Source: Woeseiaceae bacterium
GTDB taxonomy: Bacteria; Pseudomonadota; Gammaproteobacteria; Steroidobacterales; Woeseiaceae
Assembly: GCA_021773055.1 (NCBI GenBank)
Contig: JAJFKV010000072.1
Span: forward strand, 18,528 to 82,527
Length of the DNA stretch: 64,000 nucleotides
Reading direction: 5' to 3'
Part shown: piece after piece, positions 17,123-27,406 of the stretch
Layout of the letters: the number at the start of each line of letters is the position of its first letter
Position numbering within the stretch: the stretch's first letter is position 1
Position numbers and translations under genes: made by a program
The notes under the pieces: generated by a model
Databases searched by the model: none
Seen by the model: the letters and a program-made list of their open reading frames with translations, nothing else
What the model was told of the DNA's origin: nothing

Positions 17123-19957
17123 ATGAATAAGGTCCGCCAGGCCGATCTCGGTACTCCAGCCGCCGCTAGCACTGAGACAGTGCAGGTGGAAATCGACGGT
17201 ATGCCCGCGACGGTGAATGCCGGTTCGAGCATTTTGCGTGCGGCCCGTGAGACTGGCGTCGACATTCCCAAACTCTGCGCAACAGACAACCTGAAGCCAT
17301 TTGGCTCCTGCCGCATGTGCCTCGTCGAGGTGGAGGGCCGCAAAGGCTATCCCGCGTCCTGCACAACACCGGTCGAAGAAGGCATGAAAATTCGCACGCA
17401 GACCAGCGAGCTTTCGAAGATTCGACGCAACGTCATGGAACTCTACATTTCGGATCATCCGCTGGATTGCCTGACCTGCTCGGCGAACGGTGATTGCGAG
17501 CTGCAGGACATGGCGGGTGCGGTCGGACTTCGTGATGTGCGCTACGGTTTCGACGGCGAAAATCACCTGGACGGTGGTGTGGATGCCAGCAACCCCTATT
17601 TTCAATTCGATGCCAGCAAGTGCATCGTCTGCTCAAGATGTGTACGTGCTTGCGACGAAGTTCAGGGTACGTTCGCGTTAACCATTCAGGGTCGTGGTTT
17701 TGAGTCCAAAGTAGCGGCCGGAATCGACGAAGGCTTTCTCGACTCGGAATGTGTTTCCTGCGGCGCCTGCATACAGGCTTGCCCCACGGCAACGCTCATG
17801 GAAAAAAGCATCGTCGACCATGGCCAGCCCGATCACAATGTCGTAACAACCTGCGCCTATTGCGGCGTCGGTTGCTCGTTCCAGGTCGAGATGAAGGGCG
17901 ACCAGGTCGTTCGCATGACACCCCACAAAGACGGTGAGGCGAATCATGGTCACTCTTGCGTGAAAGGTCGCTTTGCGTGGGGCTATGCGTCGCACCAGGA
18001 TCGCGTTATGAATCCGTTGATCCGGGATACCACGGATGAGCCGTGGCGCGAGGTAAGTTGGGAAGAGGCGATTCAATACACAGCCAAACGCTTCAAAGAG
18101 ATTCAGGACAAGCACGGGCGCAAGTCGATCGGTGGCATAACATCATCGCGCTGCACAAACGAAGAAGTGTATGTCGTGCAAAAAATGATTCGCACCGCAT
18201 TCGAAAACAACAACGTCGATACCTGTGCTCGTGTATGCCATTCACCGACCGGCTATGGTCTGAAGACGACGCTTGGCACCTCTGCAGGAACGCAGCCGTT
18301 CGACAGCGTCATGGACACTGATGTGATGGTTGTTATTGGTTCAAACCCGACGGCCGCGCATCCGGTATTCGCATCGCAGATGAAGAGGCGTCTACGTGAA
18401 GGCGCGAAGCTGATCGTTATCGACCCGCGTGAAATTGGCCTGGTGCGTTCGGCGCGCATCGAAGCCGAGCATCACATCGCCCTGTCGCCAGGTACCAATG
18501 TGCCAGTAATTAATGCGCTTGCACACGTCATTGTCAGCGAAGGACTTGTCGACGAAGAATACGTTCAGGAACGCTGCGACCTTGAGTCGTTTGAGGCCTG
18601 GAAGGCCATGATTCTCAAGCCGGAAAACTCACCTGAGGAAGTGGCTGTAGTTGCTGGCGTTGACGCAGAAACGCTTCGGCAGGCCGCACGTCTGTTTGGT
18701 TCGGCCGAAAACGGTTCTATCTATTATGGCCTCGGCGTTACCGAACACAGTCAGGGTTCAACGATGGTCATGGGCATGGCCAATCTGGCGATGGCCACCG
18801 GCAACATCGGCCGCTCCGGCGTCGGTGTGAACCCGATGCGCGGACAGAATAATGTGCAGGGTTCCTGCGACATGGGCTCGTTCCCACACGAGCTGCCGGG
18901 ATACCGGCCCGTCTCGGATGACGAGGTACGCAATCAGTTTGAAAAACACTGGGGTGTCACACTTGATCCTGAGCCCGGCTTTCGTATTCCCAATATGTTT
19001 GACGCGGCTTGTGCCGGCGAATTCATGGGCATGTATATCCAGGGCGAAGACCTCGCGCAGTCGGACCCCAATACTCACCACGTCGAAGCCGCCCTCAGCA
19101 ACATGGAATGTATCGTCGTACAGGACCTGTTCCTGAACGAGACAGCGAAGTTCGCGCATGTGTTTTTGCCGGGCACCTCATTCCTCGAGAAGGATGGCAC
19201 GTTTACCAATGCCGAGCGCCGCATCAACCGGGTGCGTCCCGTCATGCCTGCTCAGCAGGGCAAGGACGAGTGGCAGATTACACAGGACCTTGCCCAGGCG
19301 ATGGGCTACAACATGGACTTTGAGAGCTCCTCCCAGATCATGGATGAGATCGCAGAGCTCACGCCCGCCTTCAACAACGTTAGCTTCAAATTACTCGACG
19401 ATATTGGCAGCGTGCAGTGGCCATGCGACGAGGCAGCACCCGAGGGAACGCCTGTCATGCACATCGATCAGTTCGTGCGCGGCAAGGGCCTGTTTGTCGA
19501 AACCGATTATGTGCCGACGGAAGAAAAAACGAATCGTAAATTCCCGCTGCTGCTGACGACGGGCCGCATTCTTTCGCAATACAATGTCGGTGCACAAACA
19601 CGCCGCACAGAGAACAATACCTGGCACGCTGAAGACATTCTCGAGGTGCATCCGCACGATGCAGAAATACGTGGAGTGCGTGACGGTGAACTCGTGTCGC
19701 TGGCGAGCCGCAAAGGCGATATTACGTTGCGAGCTAAAATTACAACGCGAGTAAAACCGGGTGTTGTTTACACGACGTTTCACAACCCGGAAACAGGTGC
19801 GAATGTGGTTACTACTGAATACAGTGACTGGGCGACCAGCTGTCCCGAATACAAAGTAACGGCTGTTCAAATTGCACCGGCATCACATCGCTCCAGTTGG
19901 CAGAAAGAGTTTGCGGAGCGCGCAGGACAACAGGGCCGTATCGCAGAACCGTCCTGA
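17123..19957 (+). CDS. fdsA: formate dehydrogenase catalytic alpha subunit (bis-MGD, cysteine type)
   Basis: 944 residues. An N-terminal NuoG-like part has a [2Fe-2S] motif (LKPFGSCRMCLVEVEG), a His-ligated [4Fe-4S] region (HPLDCLTCSANGDCEL) and two [4Fe-4S] clusters (CIVCSRCVRACDEVQG; CVSCGACIQACPTATL). The catalytic bis-MGD part has its own cluster (CAYCGVGCSF) and the metal-ligating Cys372 in CARVCHSPTG, where FdhF-type enzymes carry selenocysteine. It ends with the molybdopterin dinucleotide-binding domain (GRILSQYNVGAQTR). It oxidises formate to CO2 and may also run in reverse. The small FdsD and FdsC genes found in Rhodobacter and Cupriavidus operons are not next to it. Confidence 0.96.
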   Translation: MNKVRQADLGTPAAASTETVQVEIDGMPATVNAGSSILRAARETGVDIPKLCATDNLKPFGSCRMCLVEVEGRKGYPASCTTPVEEGMKIRTQTSELSKIRRNVMELYISDHPLDCLTCSANGDCELQDMAGAVGLRDVRYGFDGENHLDGGVDASNPYFQFDASKCIVCSRCVRACDEVQGTFALTIQGRGFESKVAAGIDEGFLDSECVSCGACIQACPTATLMEKSIVDHGQPDHNVVTTCAYCGVGCSFQVEMKGDQVVRMTPHKDGEANHGHSCVKGRFAWGYASHQDRVMNPLIRDTTDEPWREVSWEEAIQYTAKRFKEIQDKHGRKSIGGITSSRCTNEEVYVVQKMIRTAFENNNVDTCARVCHSPTGYGLKTTLGTSAGTQPFDSVMDTDVMVVIGSNPTAAHPVFASQMKRRLREGAKLIVIDPREIGLVRSARIEAEHHIALSPGTNVPVINALAHVIVSEGLVDEEYVQERCDLESFEAWKAMILKPENSPEEVAVVAGVDAETLRQAARLFGSAENGSIYYGLGVTEHSQGSTMVMGMANLAMATGNIGRSGVGVNPMRGQNNVQGSCDMGSFPHELPGYRPVSDDEVRNQFEKHWGVTLDPEPGFRIPNMFDAACAGEFMGMYIQGEDLAQSDPNTHHVEAALSNMECIVVQDLFLNETAKFAHVFLPGTSFLEKDGTFTNAERRINRVRPVMPAQQGKDEWQITQDLAQAMGYNMDFESSSQIMDEIAELTPAFNNVSFKLLDDIGSVQWPCDEAAPEGTPVMHIDQFVRGKGLFVETDYVPTEEKTNRKFPLLLTTGRILSQYNVGAQTRRTENNTWHAEDILEVHPHDAEIRGVRDGELVSLASRKGDITLRAKITTRVKPGVVYTTFHNPETGANVVTTEYSDWATSCPEYKVTAVQIAPASHRSSWQKEFAERAGQQGRIAEPS

Positions 19958-20158
19958 GTGGAGTGGGGAAGATGTGCAGCTGATCACTCGAGCGCTGGCG
20001 GTCCCGACTCCACGGACGGCGGCAAGTAGTAGCAGCTCATCGCTAGCCGCTCTTCCGGCGTCTGCGTTCAACAGCGGTGACAATCACGCTTCCCGCGAAC
20101 ATTATCAGCGCCGCAATCAGAGAACTGCAAAGGAAAAGGTCCGACCTGACTACTGTCG
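19958..20158. other. 201-bp intergenic region with no supported gene
   Basis: No start-bearing gene was found on either strand and no fdsD-like frame is present. One minus-strand frame holds a hydrophobic stretch with an arginine-rich end but has no start codon. Confidence 0.5.
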
Positions 20159-20473
20159 CTAACCAGACCTCTTTTCTTCTTCTTCATCGAAGAGCCAGTC
20201 GTCGATGTGTTTTTTCACGTAAATCGGAAACAGCCAAAACGCTATTCCCAGCCCAATCGCGCCGTACGGCTGCGCAAATTGCACAACATTTACCGGCCAT
20301 GCAAACGCTGCGATTGTGTTCTGAAACGAGTCAATGATGAAATTCAATATGAAGTCGACGACTTCGCCTTCAAACAACAAGTGAATCTGTTTGAAGTCCT
20401 CAATGAAGGACCCGGCTTCCAACCATAGAAACGTCAGCGCAAAGCCGCAAGCATAAAGCCCGCCACCGCGCAC
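20159..20473 (-). CDS. small membrane protein of unknown function
   Basis: 104 residues from the GTG at 20473, with two likely transmembrane segments (YACGFALTFLWLEAGSF and GAIGLGIAFWLFPIYV) and an acidic tail DDWLFDEEEEK. The frame stays open upstream with protein-like sequence (LSERLNQEARKLPG, then WFRTWFRKVW, an amphipathic basic helix) up to a CTG at 20575 that overlaps the SYLF gene stop as CTGA. The real protein may therefore be about 138 residues with an unusual start. No family recognised. Confidence 0.6.
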   Translation of the reverse strand: MRGGGLYACGFALTFLWLEAGSFIEDFKQIHLLFEGEVVDFILNFIIDSFQNTIAAFAWPVNVVQFAQPYGAIGLGIAFWLFPIYVKKHIDDWLFDEEEEKRSG

Positions 20474-20571
20474 ATTCCAGACTTTACGGAACCAGGTTCG
20501 AAACCAGCCATGCGACTTGCCAGGCAGCTTGCGCGCTTCCTGGTTCAGTCGCTCCGATAGAGTTGGCTTGT

Positions 20572-21126
20572 TCAGGACTTGTCGAGCTTGCTGAATTTCG
20601 ACCCTTCGAGCGTCAGGTTGTACATCAGCCCTTTCGATCCGAATATGAACCCGACGACAGGGTCCTTGATGTTATTGCTATCGATCGTCTTGCCCGCTCC
20701 GAGATCAATTAGCGCGACAGAGCCATCGATACCCACTTTCCAGCCATCGGACTCTCGAAACTTCTTAAGCGACTCTTTCGTCATGAAAGCGATGACTATG
20801 GATTTGGCCTGAGCACCCAGTTGCAGTCCGATCGACCCGGATGTCGTGCGATAGTACGCAACCGACTGACCACCGACTCGCAACACACCCTCACCTGTTT
20901 CAGCGCCGATTCCAATGCCGACTTTTATCACGCGCGGAAATACCAGGTAGCCTGCTGCCTGATCAAGAAAAACGTGGGCGCCATTAACGTCGTCACGAAA
21001 CACGACCAATGCCTTGTTAGACTCGCGGTCGATCTTCGATGCCGATGCCGCCAGTACCGTGCCCGCGAACAATAGCGTGACAATCATGCTTGCCGAGCGA
21101 ATTAATTTGCTTCGATTCTTCATCAT
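20572..21126 (-). CDS. exported SYLF/YSC84 domain lipid-binding protein
   Basis: 184 residues with a signal peptide (cleavage after VLAASA) and a complete SYLF domain: FLDQAAGYLVFPRVIKVGIGIGAETGEGVL, SIGLQLGAQAKSIVIAF (given in parts) and SVALIDLGAGKTIDS. Bacterial SYLF proteins are exported and of uncertain role; the domain binds phosphoinositides in eukaryotes. It probably shares a transcript with the small membrane protein downstream. Confidence 0.9.
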   Translation of the reverse strand: MMKNRSKLIRSASMIVTLLFAGTVLAASASKIDRESNKALVVFRDDVNGAHVFLDQAAGYLVFPRVIKVGIGIGAETGEGVLRVGGQSVAYYRTTSGSIGLQLGAQAKSIVIAFMTKESLKKFRESDGWKVGIDGSVALIDLGAGKTIDSNNIKDPVVGFIFGSKGLMYNLTLEGSKFSKLDKS

Positions 21127-21227
21127 CTAATTCCTGTGATCTGTTGGCCCAAGCACGCGGCGGGCCATGAATTGCGGCTATGATAGCCCATAGTGGCTGC
21201 CAAGATTAGCGAGCTGCGCCTGAACTG

Positions 21228-22019
21228 CTACTGAACCGGCAAACTTGCGGTCAGAAATGCATCCAGCATTTGCCGCAGGGTAGCACGCAGGGTGGCGGCC
21301 TTTTGGACATCAAAAGACCCCGCCTGTTCATTCATATACGCGCGCTGTGCGATCTCAAGCTGCAACGCATGCACACCGTGTTCAGGGTCACTGTAATGGC
21401 GTGTAATGTAGCCGCCCGTGAAGCGACCATTGATAGCGGTGCTGAAGCAGCTTGCGGTTGCGATCGCGGCGACGTCGTTTTGCATCGATTCACCACAACT
21501 CGCGCCGCTATTGCTGCCGAGGTTTAGCTCCGGCAACTCTCCGTCGAACAAACGCGGCACAACGCTCGGGATTGAGTGGGCGTCCCACAATAAGGCATAT
21601 CCGTGCTGCGTTCGCAGCGCCTCAAGCGTAGTGCTGATTTTCTCGTGATACGGCCGCCAGTACTGTTCGATACGCTGCGACTTCTCGTCGTCATCGACAC
21701 CGCCAGCTCTGTAAATAGAATCACCCGAGAACGTCTGCAACGGGCACAGCCCGGTCGAGACCTGCCCTGGATACAATTCGCCATCGTCCGCAGGACGATT
21801 CAGGTCAACGACATATCGAGAGTAATTTGCGGCAAGTACATTGGCGCCCATTTCGACCGCAAACTCGTACAGTTTGGTGACATGCCAGTCCGTGTCAGGT
21901 ATCGCGCGCCCGGCATCCGTCATGCGAACCTGCATATCTGCAGGGATTTCACGCCCGTCATGCGGCACACTAATCAGCAGCGGCAACTCTCCAGCACGAA
22001 AATCGAACGCAGGCTTCAT
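21228..22019 (-). CDS. hutG: N-formylglutamate deformylase HutG
   Basis: 263 residues of the N-formylglutamate amidohydrolase family: LLISVPHDGREIP with a metal histidine, DTDWHVTKLYEFA, YVVDLNRPADD, LLWDAHSIPS with the second histidine, and NGRFTGGYITRHYSDPEHGVHALQLEIAQR in parts. It hydrolyses N-formylglutamate to glutamate and formate, the last step of the five-step histidine route. Its ATG overlaps the hutH TGA (ATGA). It is the last gene of the minus hut operon. Confidence 0.94.
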   Translation of the reverse strand: MKPAFDFRAGELPLLISVPHDGREIPADMQVRMTDAGRAIPDTDWHVTKLYEFAVEMGANVLAANYSRYVVDLNRPADDGELYPGQVSTGLCPLQTFSGDSIYRAGGVDDDEKSQRIEQYWRPYHEKISTTLEALRTQHGYALLWDAHSIPSVVPRLFDGELPELNLGSNSGASCGESMQNDVAAIATASCFSTAINGRFTGGYITRHYSDPEHGVHALQLEIAQRAYMNEQAGSFDVQKAATLRATLRQMLDAFLTASLPVQ

Positions 22020-23545
22020 GTCGCCAGGCTGGGTAGTACTGATGACGCGTACTTACAATAGTTGCCATCGTCTACAATGGCCGCGACTCGGCGTATATCC
22101 GACGACAGTGATCGGTCTTCTTCATAGGTTGGCGAAAATTCACGCAACTCAGAAATAACCTCTTCGATCACGGGCGAACTCTTCTTCGGACGATGAAACT
22201 CTATGCCCTGCGCCGCCGCCAATAATTCGATTGCGATAATGTCGGCAACGTTGTCGATCATGTTGTGCAGGCGTCGGCCAGCGAAGGTTGCCATGCTGAC
22301 ATGATCTTCCTGGTTTGCCGAGGTCGGCAAACTGTCAACACTCGCAGGGTGTGCGTGCGACTTGTTTTCAGAAGCCAGCGCCGCGGCCGTAACCTGCGCC
22401 ATCATGAATCCACTGTTCAAGCCGCCATCTTTCACCAGGAAAGCCGGCAAGCCACTCATATGAGAATCGATCAACAACGCGATGCGGCGCTCCGACAACG
22501 CGCCGATTTCCGCAATTGCCAGGGCGAGATAGTCGGCAGCAAGAGCGATGGGCTCCGCATGAAAATTACCGCCCGACAGAACCGACTTCGAGTCGGTAAA
22601 GACCAGCGGGTTGTCTGTCACGGCATTGGCTTCTGTTTCAAGTACTGAGCAAACGTGCCTGACCACATCCAGGCACGATCCGATAACCTGCGGCTGACAA
22701 CGAATGGAGTAGGGATCCTGTACCCGATCGCAGCCTTCGTGCGATGCGCGAATATCGCTGTCGTGCATTAGCTCTCGCAATACACCTGCAACAGCAATCT
22801 GACCGGCGTGTCCGCGCACGCTTTGTATGCGTTTATCGAACGGGGTGTCGCTGCCTTTGATCGCGTCGGACGACATTGCGCCCGCCATCATCACCGCGGC
22901 CAGCAAATTTTCTGTCCGAAATGCCGCAGCCAGGGAGAGCGCCGTCGATACCTGTGTGCCATTGAGCAATGCCAACCCTTCTTTCGGCGCCAGATTTATC
23001 GGCTTCAGCCCTGCGTCCTTTAACGCAATTATTGCCGGTACCAGGCTGCCGTTTACACGCACCTCGCCTTCACCAATCAGCGCACCGGCCATATGTGCCA
23101 GCGGTGCCAGGTCGCCAGATGCACCAACAGATCCCCGCGACGGAATGCGCGGACAGATATTGTGATTGATCATTGCGCAGAGCATTTCGACGAGTTCAAT
23201 TCGCACACCCGAGAATCCCTCGGCAAGAGCGACAACCTTCATGAACATGATCAGGCGCACGATGTCATCGTCCAGGTCTTCGCCAACGCCGACGGCATGC
23301 GAGCGCACCAGGTTTGCCTGCAGATGCGCCAGCTCATCATCACTGATGCGTACCGATGCCAGTTGTCCAAAACCCGTATTCACACCGTAGACCTGCTCGC
23401 CACCGGCGACAAGCTCATTAATCAGCTCATTCGATGTGGCAATACTGCTTTTCGCGTTGTCGCCCAGCGACACCGTTATCGACTCCTGCCAGGCCACACG
23501 CAGAACATCGAGAGTGATGCGCTGATTGTCGATCGTCAGATTCAC
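22016..23545 (-). CDS. hutH: histidine ammonia-lyase HutH
   Basis: I start it at the GTG at 23545, which overlaps the hutU TGA (GTGA) and has GGTGGAG upstream; this gives 509 residues, the family standard. The open frame to 23662 is inside hutU and should be dropped. The MIO prosthetic group forms from Ala142-Ser143-Gly144 in [14 protein letters not shown]. Other family segments are [24 protein letters not shown] and [15 protein letters not shown]. It deaminates L-histidine to trans-urocanate, the first hut step. Confidence 0.96.
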   Translation of the reverse strand: MNLTIDNQRITLDVLRVAWQESITVSLGDNAKSSIATSNELINELVAGGEQVYGVNTGFGQLASVRISDDELAHLQANLVRSHAVGVGEDLDDDIVRLIMFMKVVALAEGFSGVRIELVEMLCAMINHNICPRIPSRGSVGASGDLAPLAHMAGALIGEGEVRVNGSLVPAIIALKDAGLKPINLAPKEGLALLNGTQVSTALSLAAAFRTENLLAAVMMAGAMSSDAIKGSDTPFDKRIQSVRGHAGQIAVAGVLRELMHDSDIRASHEGCDRVQDPYSIRCQPQVIGSCLDVVRHVCSVLETEANAVTDNPLVFTDSKSVLSGGNFHAEPIALAADYLALAIAEIGALSERRIALLIDSHMSGLPAFLVKDGGLNSGFMMAQVTAAALASENKSHAHPASVDSLPTSANQEDHVSMATFAGRRLHNMIDNVADIIAIELLAAAQGIEFHRPKKSSPVIEEVISELREFSPTYEEDRSLSSDIRRVAAIVDDGNYCKYASSVLPSLAT

Positions 23546-25206
23546 TTCGAGTCTCCACCAGTGATCATTGGAAGATTGAGTCCGTGCTCTCGCGCGCACT
23601 CGATTGCGCTCTCGTATCCTGCATCCGCGTGACGCATTACGCCGCTCGCTGGATCGTTCCAAAGAACTCGCTCAATGCGCTTGTCTGCTTCGGGCGTGCC
23701 GTCACAAACAATGACCAGGCCCGCATGCTGGGAATAACCCATGCCAACACCACCGCCATGATGCAGTGACACCCAGGTAGCGCCGCCAGCGGTACTCAAC
23801 AACGCATTTAGCAGAGCCCAGTCGGAAACAGCATCACTGCCATCTAACATACTTTCGGTTTCACGATTAGGGCTTGCGACGGAACCGCTGTCGAGATGGT
23901 CGCGACCGATAACGACCGGGGCCTTCAATTCGCCGTTGCGGACCATCTCGTTGAACGCGAGTCCGAGGCGCTCGCGCTGGCCCAAACCCACCCAGCAGAT
24001 TCGCGCCGGCAAACCCTGAAAATGGATGCGCTCGCGAGCGGCATCCAGCCAGTTGTGCAGATGCTCGTCATCAGGAATGAGTTCCTTGACCTTCGCATCC
24101 GTCTTGTAAATGTCCTCCGGATCGCCAGACAGCGCAGCCCAGCGGAAGGGACCGACACCACGGCAAAAAAGCGGCCTCACGTAGGCCGGCACGAAACCGG
24201 GGAAATCGAATGCATTCTTAACCCCGTCATCGAACGCCACCTGGCGGATATTGTTGCCGTAGTCGAAGGTGGGTATGCCGGCTTTCAGAAATTCCAGCAT
24301 CGCCCTGACATGAATCGACATCGATTTGGTCGCTGCGGCCACGACTGCATCAGGATCGCTTTCCCGTTTCTCGTACCATTGCTCGACTGACCACCCGATG
24401 GGCAGGTAACCGTTCGCAGGATCGTGCGCCGAGGTCTGGTCCGTAACAGCATCAGGTTTGATGCCCTGCTTTACCATCTCCGGCAATAATTCACCCGCAT
24501 TTCCCAACAAGCCTACCGACACGGCCTTCTTGTCGCGGACCGCCTGTTCAATAATCGCCATCGCGTCTGCCAGCGTCTCTGCTCGCGTATCGAGGTAGCC
24601 GGTTTCCAGGCGCATATCGATGCGGTCCGACTGACATTCGATCGCCAACATCGAGGCCCCCGCCATAGTAGCCGCCAGCGGTTGTGCACCACCCATGCCA
24701 CCGAGACCGGCGGTCAAGATCCAGCGTCCCGCGAGGTCGCCATCGAAGTGCTGTCGGCCCATTTCGACGAAGGTCTCGTAAGTCCCCTGCACGATGCCCT
24801 GGCTGCCAATATAGATCCACGATCCGGCGGTCATCTGGCCGAACATCATCAAACCCTTTTTATCGAGTTCGCGGAAGTGTTCCCAGTTCGACCAGGCCGG
24901 GACCAGGTTTGAATTCGCAATGAGTACACGTGGCGCATCTGCATGCGTACGAAATACGCCGACTGGCTTGCCAGATTGCACAAGTAGGGTTTCATCAGAT
25001 TCCAGATTCCTGAGTTCCTCAACGATCGCATCGAAGCACTCCCAGTTTCGCGCCGCTTTGCCGATACCGCCATAAACGACCAGGTCCTGCGGTCGCTCCG
25101 CAACCTCCGGATCGAGGTTGTTCATCAGCATTCTCAGTGGCGCTTCGGTGAGCCAGCTTTTTGCAGAAAGCTTCGTGCCGGTTGGTGCCTTAATGACTCT
25201 TTTCAT
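23542..25206 (-). CDS. hutU: urocanate hydratase HutU
   Basis: 554 residues, the usual length. It has the urocanase hallmarks [31 protein letters not shown] and [18 protein letters not shown], and the C-terminal [20 protein letters not shown]. The enzyme uses tightly bound NAD+ as an electrophile to convert urocanate to imidazolonepropionate. The start overlaps the hutC stop as ATGA and the stop overlaps hutH as GTGA. Confidence 0.96.
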   Translation of the reverse strand: MKRVIKAPTGTKLSAKSWLTEAPLRMLMNNLDPEVAERPQDLVVYGGIGKAARNWECFDAIVEELRNLESDETLLVQSGKPVGVFRTHADAPRVLIANSNLVPAWSNWEHFRELDKKGLMMFGQMTAGSWIYIGSQGIVQGTYETFVEMGRQHFDGDLAGRWILTAGLGGMGGAQPLAATMAGASMLAIECQSDRIDMRLETGYLDTRAETLADAMAIIEQAVRDKKAVSVGLLGNAGELLPEMVKQGIKPDAVTDQTSAHDPANGYLPIGWSVEQWYEKRESDPDAVVAAATKSMSIHVRAMLEFLKAGIPTFDYGNNIRQVAFDDGVKNAFDFPGFVPAYVRPLFCRGVGPFRWAALSGDPEDIYKTDAKVKELIPDDEHLHNWLDAARERIHFQGLPARICWVGLGQRERLGLAFNEMVRNGELKAPVVIGRDHLDSGSVASPNRETESMLDGSDAVSDWALLNALLSTAGGATWVSLHHGGGVGMGYSQHAGLVIVCDGTPEADKRIERVLWNDPASGVMRHADAGYESAIECAREHGLNLPMITGGDSK

Positions 25207-25967
25207 TGGCGCAGGTTCTCCAGTTGTACGACATCGCCCGATGCGGTTCGCGATGTTCCGGGTGGGGTGTAATGCCCCGTGAGTTCGTAGCGACTGCCCG
25301 GGTGGTGCAGTCGCGCAAACGTAACAGGTCGCCCTCGCGACCAGGTACGGCGAATTACGACCAGTGAAGGTTCGCCACCCGTCATATCGAGGTGCTGTTG
25401 AATCGCCGGATTTGGCATGCTCGCTCGCACTGCCTGTTCGGCCTCCTGCAGTGGAGCAATATCGGTCAGATACGCGCTCGGCGTCTGTGTCTCGAAATCC
25501 TGTTCGAGACAGTTCGGCGCAAAGCTTGCGAGTACATAACGGTCCTCAACCTGAATCGGAACCCGGTTTTCACAATGAACGAGCAGCAAATGAAATACGT
25601 CCGTGCCCTGCTTTACGTGCAAGGCCTTGGCGATTTCTCCTCGCGCATGCTGCAGCGACTGACGGAGCACACGATTCGTGTGCGTGTGCCCGCGGCGCGT
25701 AATCTCGTCCGCAATATTCTGCACCTCCAGCAGATCGGATCGCGAGCGGAAGTCCGAAACGAAGGTGCCCCTTCCCACAATGCGCTCGACGTAACCCTCA
25801 TCATGCAGTTCGCGCAAGGCGCGATTAGCTGTCATTCGAGACACACTCTTGGACTCGACCAGCTCATTTTCCGAAGGCACCCGGTCGGCAGGCTGCAACT
25901 GACCGCTTGCTATCTGTTCGATGATGAAGTCTTTGAGCTGCTGATAGCGCGGCTTGCTGACGTTCAT
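25203..25967 (-). CDS. hutC: HutC, GntR-family repressor of histidine utilisation
   Basis: 254 residues. The N-terminal GntR winged helix ([55 protein letters not shown]) is followed by a UTRA effector domain typical of HutC. HutC usually represses hut genes and is released by urocanate. It sits inside the operon between hutF and hutU with ATGA overlaps at both ends, so it probably autoregulates. A matching palindrome lies at 27340-27349. Confidence 0.94.
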   Translation of the reverse strand: MNVSKPRYQQLKDFIIEQIASGQLQPADRVPSENELVESKSVSRMTANRALRELHDEGYVERIVGRGTFVSDFRSRSDLLEVQNIADEITRRGHTHTNRVLRQSLQHARGEIAKALHVKQGTDVFHLLLVHCENRVPIQVEDRYVLASFAPNCLEQDFETQTPSAYLTDIAPLQEAEQAVRASMPNPAIQQHLDMTGGEPSLVVIRRTWSRGRPVTFARLHHPGSRYELTGHYTPPGTSRTASGDVVQLENLRQ

Positions 25968-27322
25968 TCTGTGGTATCCAGAGCAGCAATAGCGGCACGA
26001 TAGGCTTCACGTGCCTGGTCGCGCTGCACATGCACGGCATCGACAACACACCATTCACCGTTGACCATGACGCGCTCAACCGGCAACGGGTATCCAGAAA
26101 ATACCAGCGCGTCCAGCCGCGAATCGTCGCCATGCCCTGCGAGCATCGGGTCATCGTCGCAAAGCGCAACAAAGTCCGCGGCAGCCCCGACTTCGATTCC
26201 GGAGCCGCCCTGTCCGCTGGCCGCAGCGCCGCCTTCCAATGCCCGCAGGAATAGCTCGCTGCCGACATGGCTATCGCGCAAGGACACTACGTTGCGGGTG
26301 CGAGTGGCCAGACGTTGCCCGTATTCCAACCAGCGTAGTTCTTCGAACGGATTAATCGAAACGTGGCTATCCGAGCCGATCGCAATACGACCGCCATGCG
26401 TCAGGTAATCGTGCAGTGGAAACAGTCCGTCCCCGAGATTTGCCTCTGTGCTTGGACAAAGTCCCGCCACCGCGCCGGATGCGGCCATAGCCCCGACTTC
26501 CTCGTCATCCATGTGCGTAGCGTGCACAAGGCACCAGTTTCTGGAAACCTCGAAGTTTTCCAGCAGCCAGCGTACCGGCCGTCGACCATAAGCAGCCAGA
26601 CACTGCTCAACTTCCCGCCGCTGTTCGGCGATATGCAGGTGCATGGGTATAAAGGTGTCGTTGGCTGCTGTTGCGATAGCCTGCAACGACTCCTGACTGA
26701 CAGCGCGCAGACTGTGCGCACCAATTCCCACGCTAATCGCCGCACTTTGCATCGCTGCGGCACGCGCTTGGTGTGCCATGAAGTCATCAATGGAGAGCGC
26801 GAAGCTCCGCTGGTGTGGCAGCGGCTCGGGATCGTCAAATCCGGCACGCTCGTAATGCACGGGTATATAGGCCAATCGAATACCGCTCTCGGCAGCAGCC
26901 GTAGAGATCGCCGAAAACATCGTATCGACGGCCTCGGGGTTCATCGGGTCGCGATGTAGATAGTGAAATTCGGCGACTGAGGTGTAGCCACTCGAGAGCA
27001 TCTCGCAGTACACCTGTCGGGCGATCGCGGTCAGCGTGATCGCGTCAACGCGACCGGCCAGTTCGTACATGCGTTCGCGCCAGGTCCAGAAGTTGTCTCT
27101 TCCTGCTGGCGAACGCTGCTCAGTATGGCCGGCCAGCGCACGCTGGAATGCATGACTATGGGCGTTGCAAAGCCCCGGAATGATGTAGCCAACAGCGGTG
27201 TCCCCCGACGCCGGAGCGGTGTCCGTTTCGATACAAGAAATCTGCCCGTCCGCGACCGCCAGCCGGACGTCTGTCGCCCACCCGGAAGAGAGTAGTGCCT
27301 TCTTTGCAAATACTGTTGTCAT
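25964..27322 (-). CDS. hutF: formimidoylglutamate deiminase HutF
   Basis: An amidohydrolase-superfamily enzyme of 452 residues from the ATG at 27322; the five extra codons from a TTG at 27337 would run almost into the operator. Metal motif HSH is in CNAHSHAFQRALAGH, then HLHIAEQ and GSDSHVSINPFEELRW. It converts N-formimidoylglutamate to N-formylglutamate plus ammonia. With HutG it defines the Pseudomonas-type five-step pathway instead of the formamide-releasing HutG pathway of enterics. Confidence 0.94.
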   Translation of the reverse strand: MTTVFAKKALLSSGWATDVRLAVADGQISCIETDTAPASGDTAVGYIIPGLCNAHSHAFQRALAGHTEQRSPAGRDNFWTWRERMYELAGRVDAITLTAIARQVYCEMLSSGYTSVAEFHYLHRDPMNPEAVDTMFSAISTAAAESGIRLAYIPVHYERAGFDDPEPLPHQRSFALSIDDFMAHQARAAAMQSAAISVGIGAHSLRAVSQESLQAIATAANDTFIPMHLHIAEQRREVEQCLAAYGRRPVRWLLENFEVSRNWCLVHATHMDDEEVGAMAASGAVAGLCPSTEANLGDGLFPLHDYLTHGGRIAIGSDSHVSINPFEELRWLEYGQRLATRTRNVVSLRDSHVGSELFLRALEGGAAASGQGGSGIEVGAAADFVALCDDDPMLAGHGDDSRLDALVFSGYPLPVERVMVNGEWCVVDAVHVQRDQAREAYRAAIAALDTTE

Positions 27323-27339
27323 GATGTTCTCGAGCAAGT

Positions 27340-27349
27340 TGTATATACA
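27340..27349. promoter_or_regulatory. HutC operator between hutF and hutI
   Basis: TGTATATACA is a perfect 10-bp palindrome, the known core of HutC binding sites in Pseudomonas and enteric hut promoters. It lies 18 bp before hutF on minus and 58 bp before the likely hutI start, overlapping possible -10 hexamers on both strands, so one bound repressor could shut both directions. Confidence 0.8.
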
Positions 27350-27406
27350 GGCTAGACCATGATAACGTCGCTTGCAACTGTCGGGAAATCAAAGCGGAAT
27401 TTCGGA

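Noticed and set aside
20040..20160. Minus-strand frame with a hydrophobic stretch and arginine-rich end, like a sorting tail
   Set aside because: There is a stop just upstream and no ATG, GTG or TTG, so it cannot be expressed without a frameshift of the small membrane protein; no sorting motif such as PEP is present.
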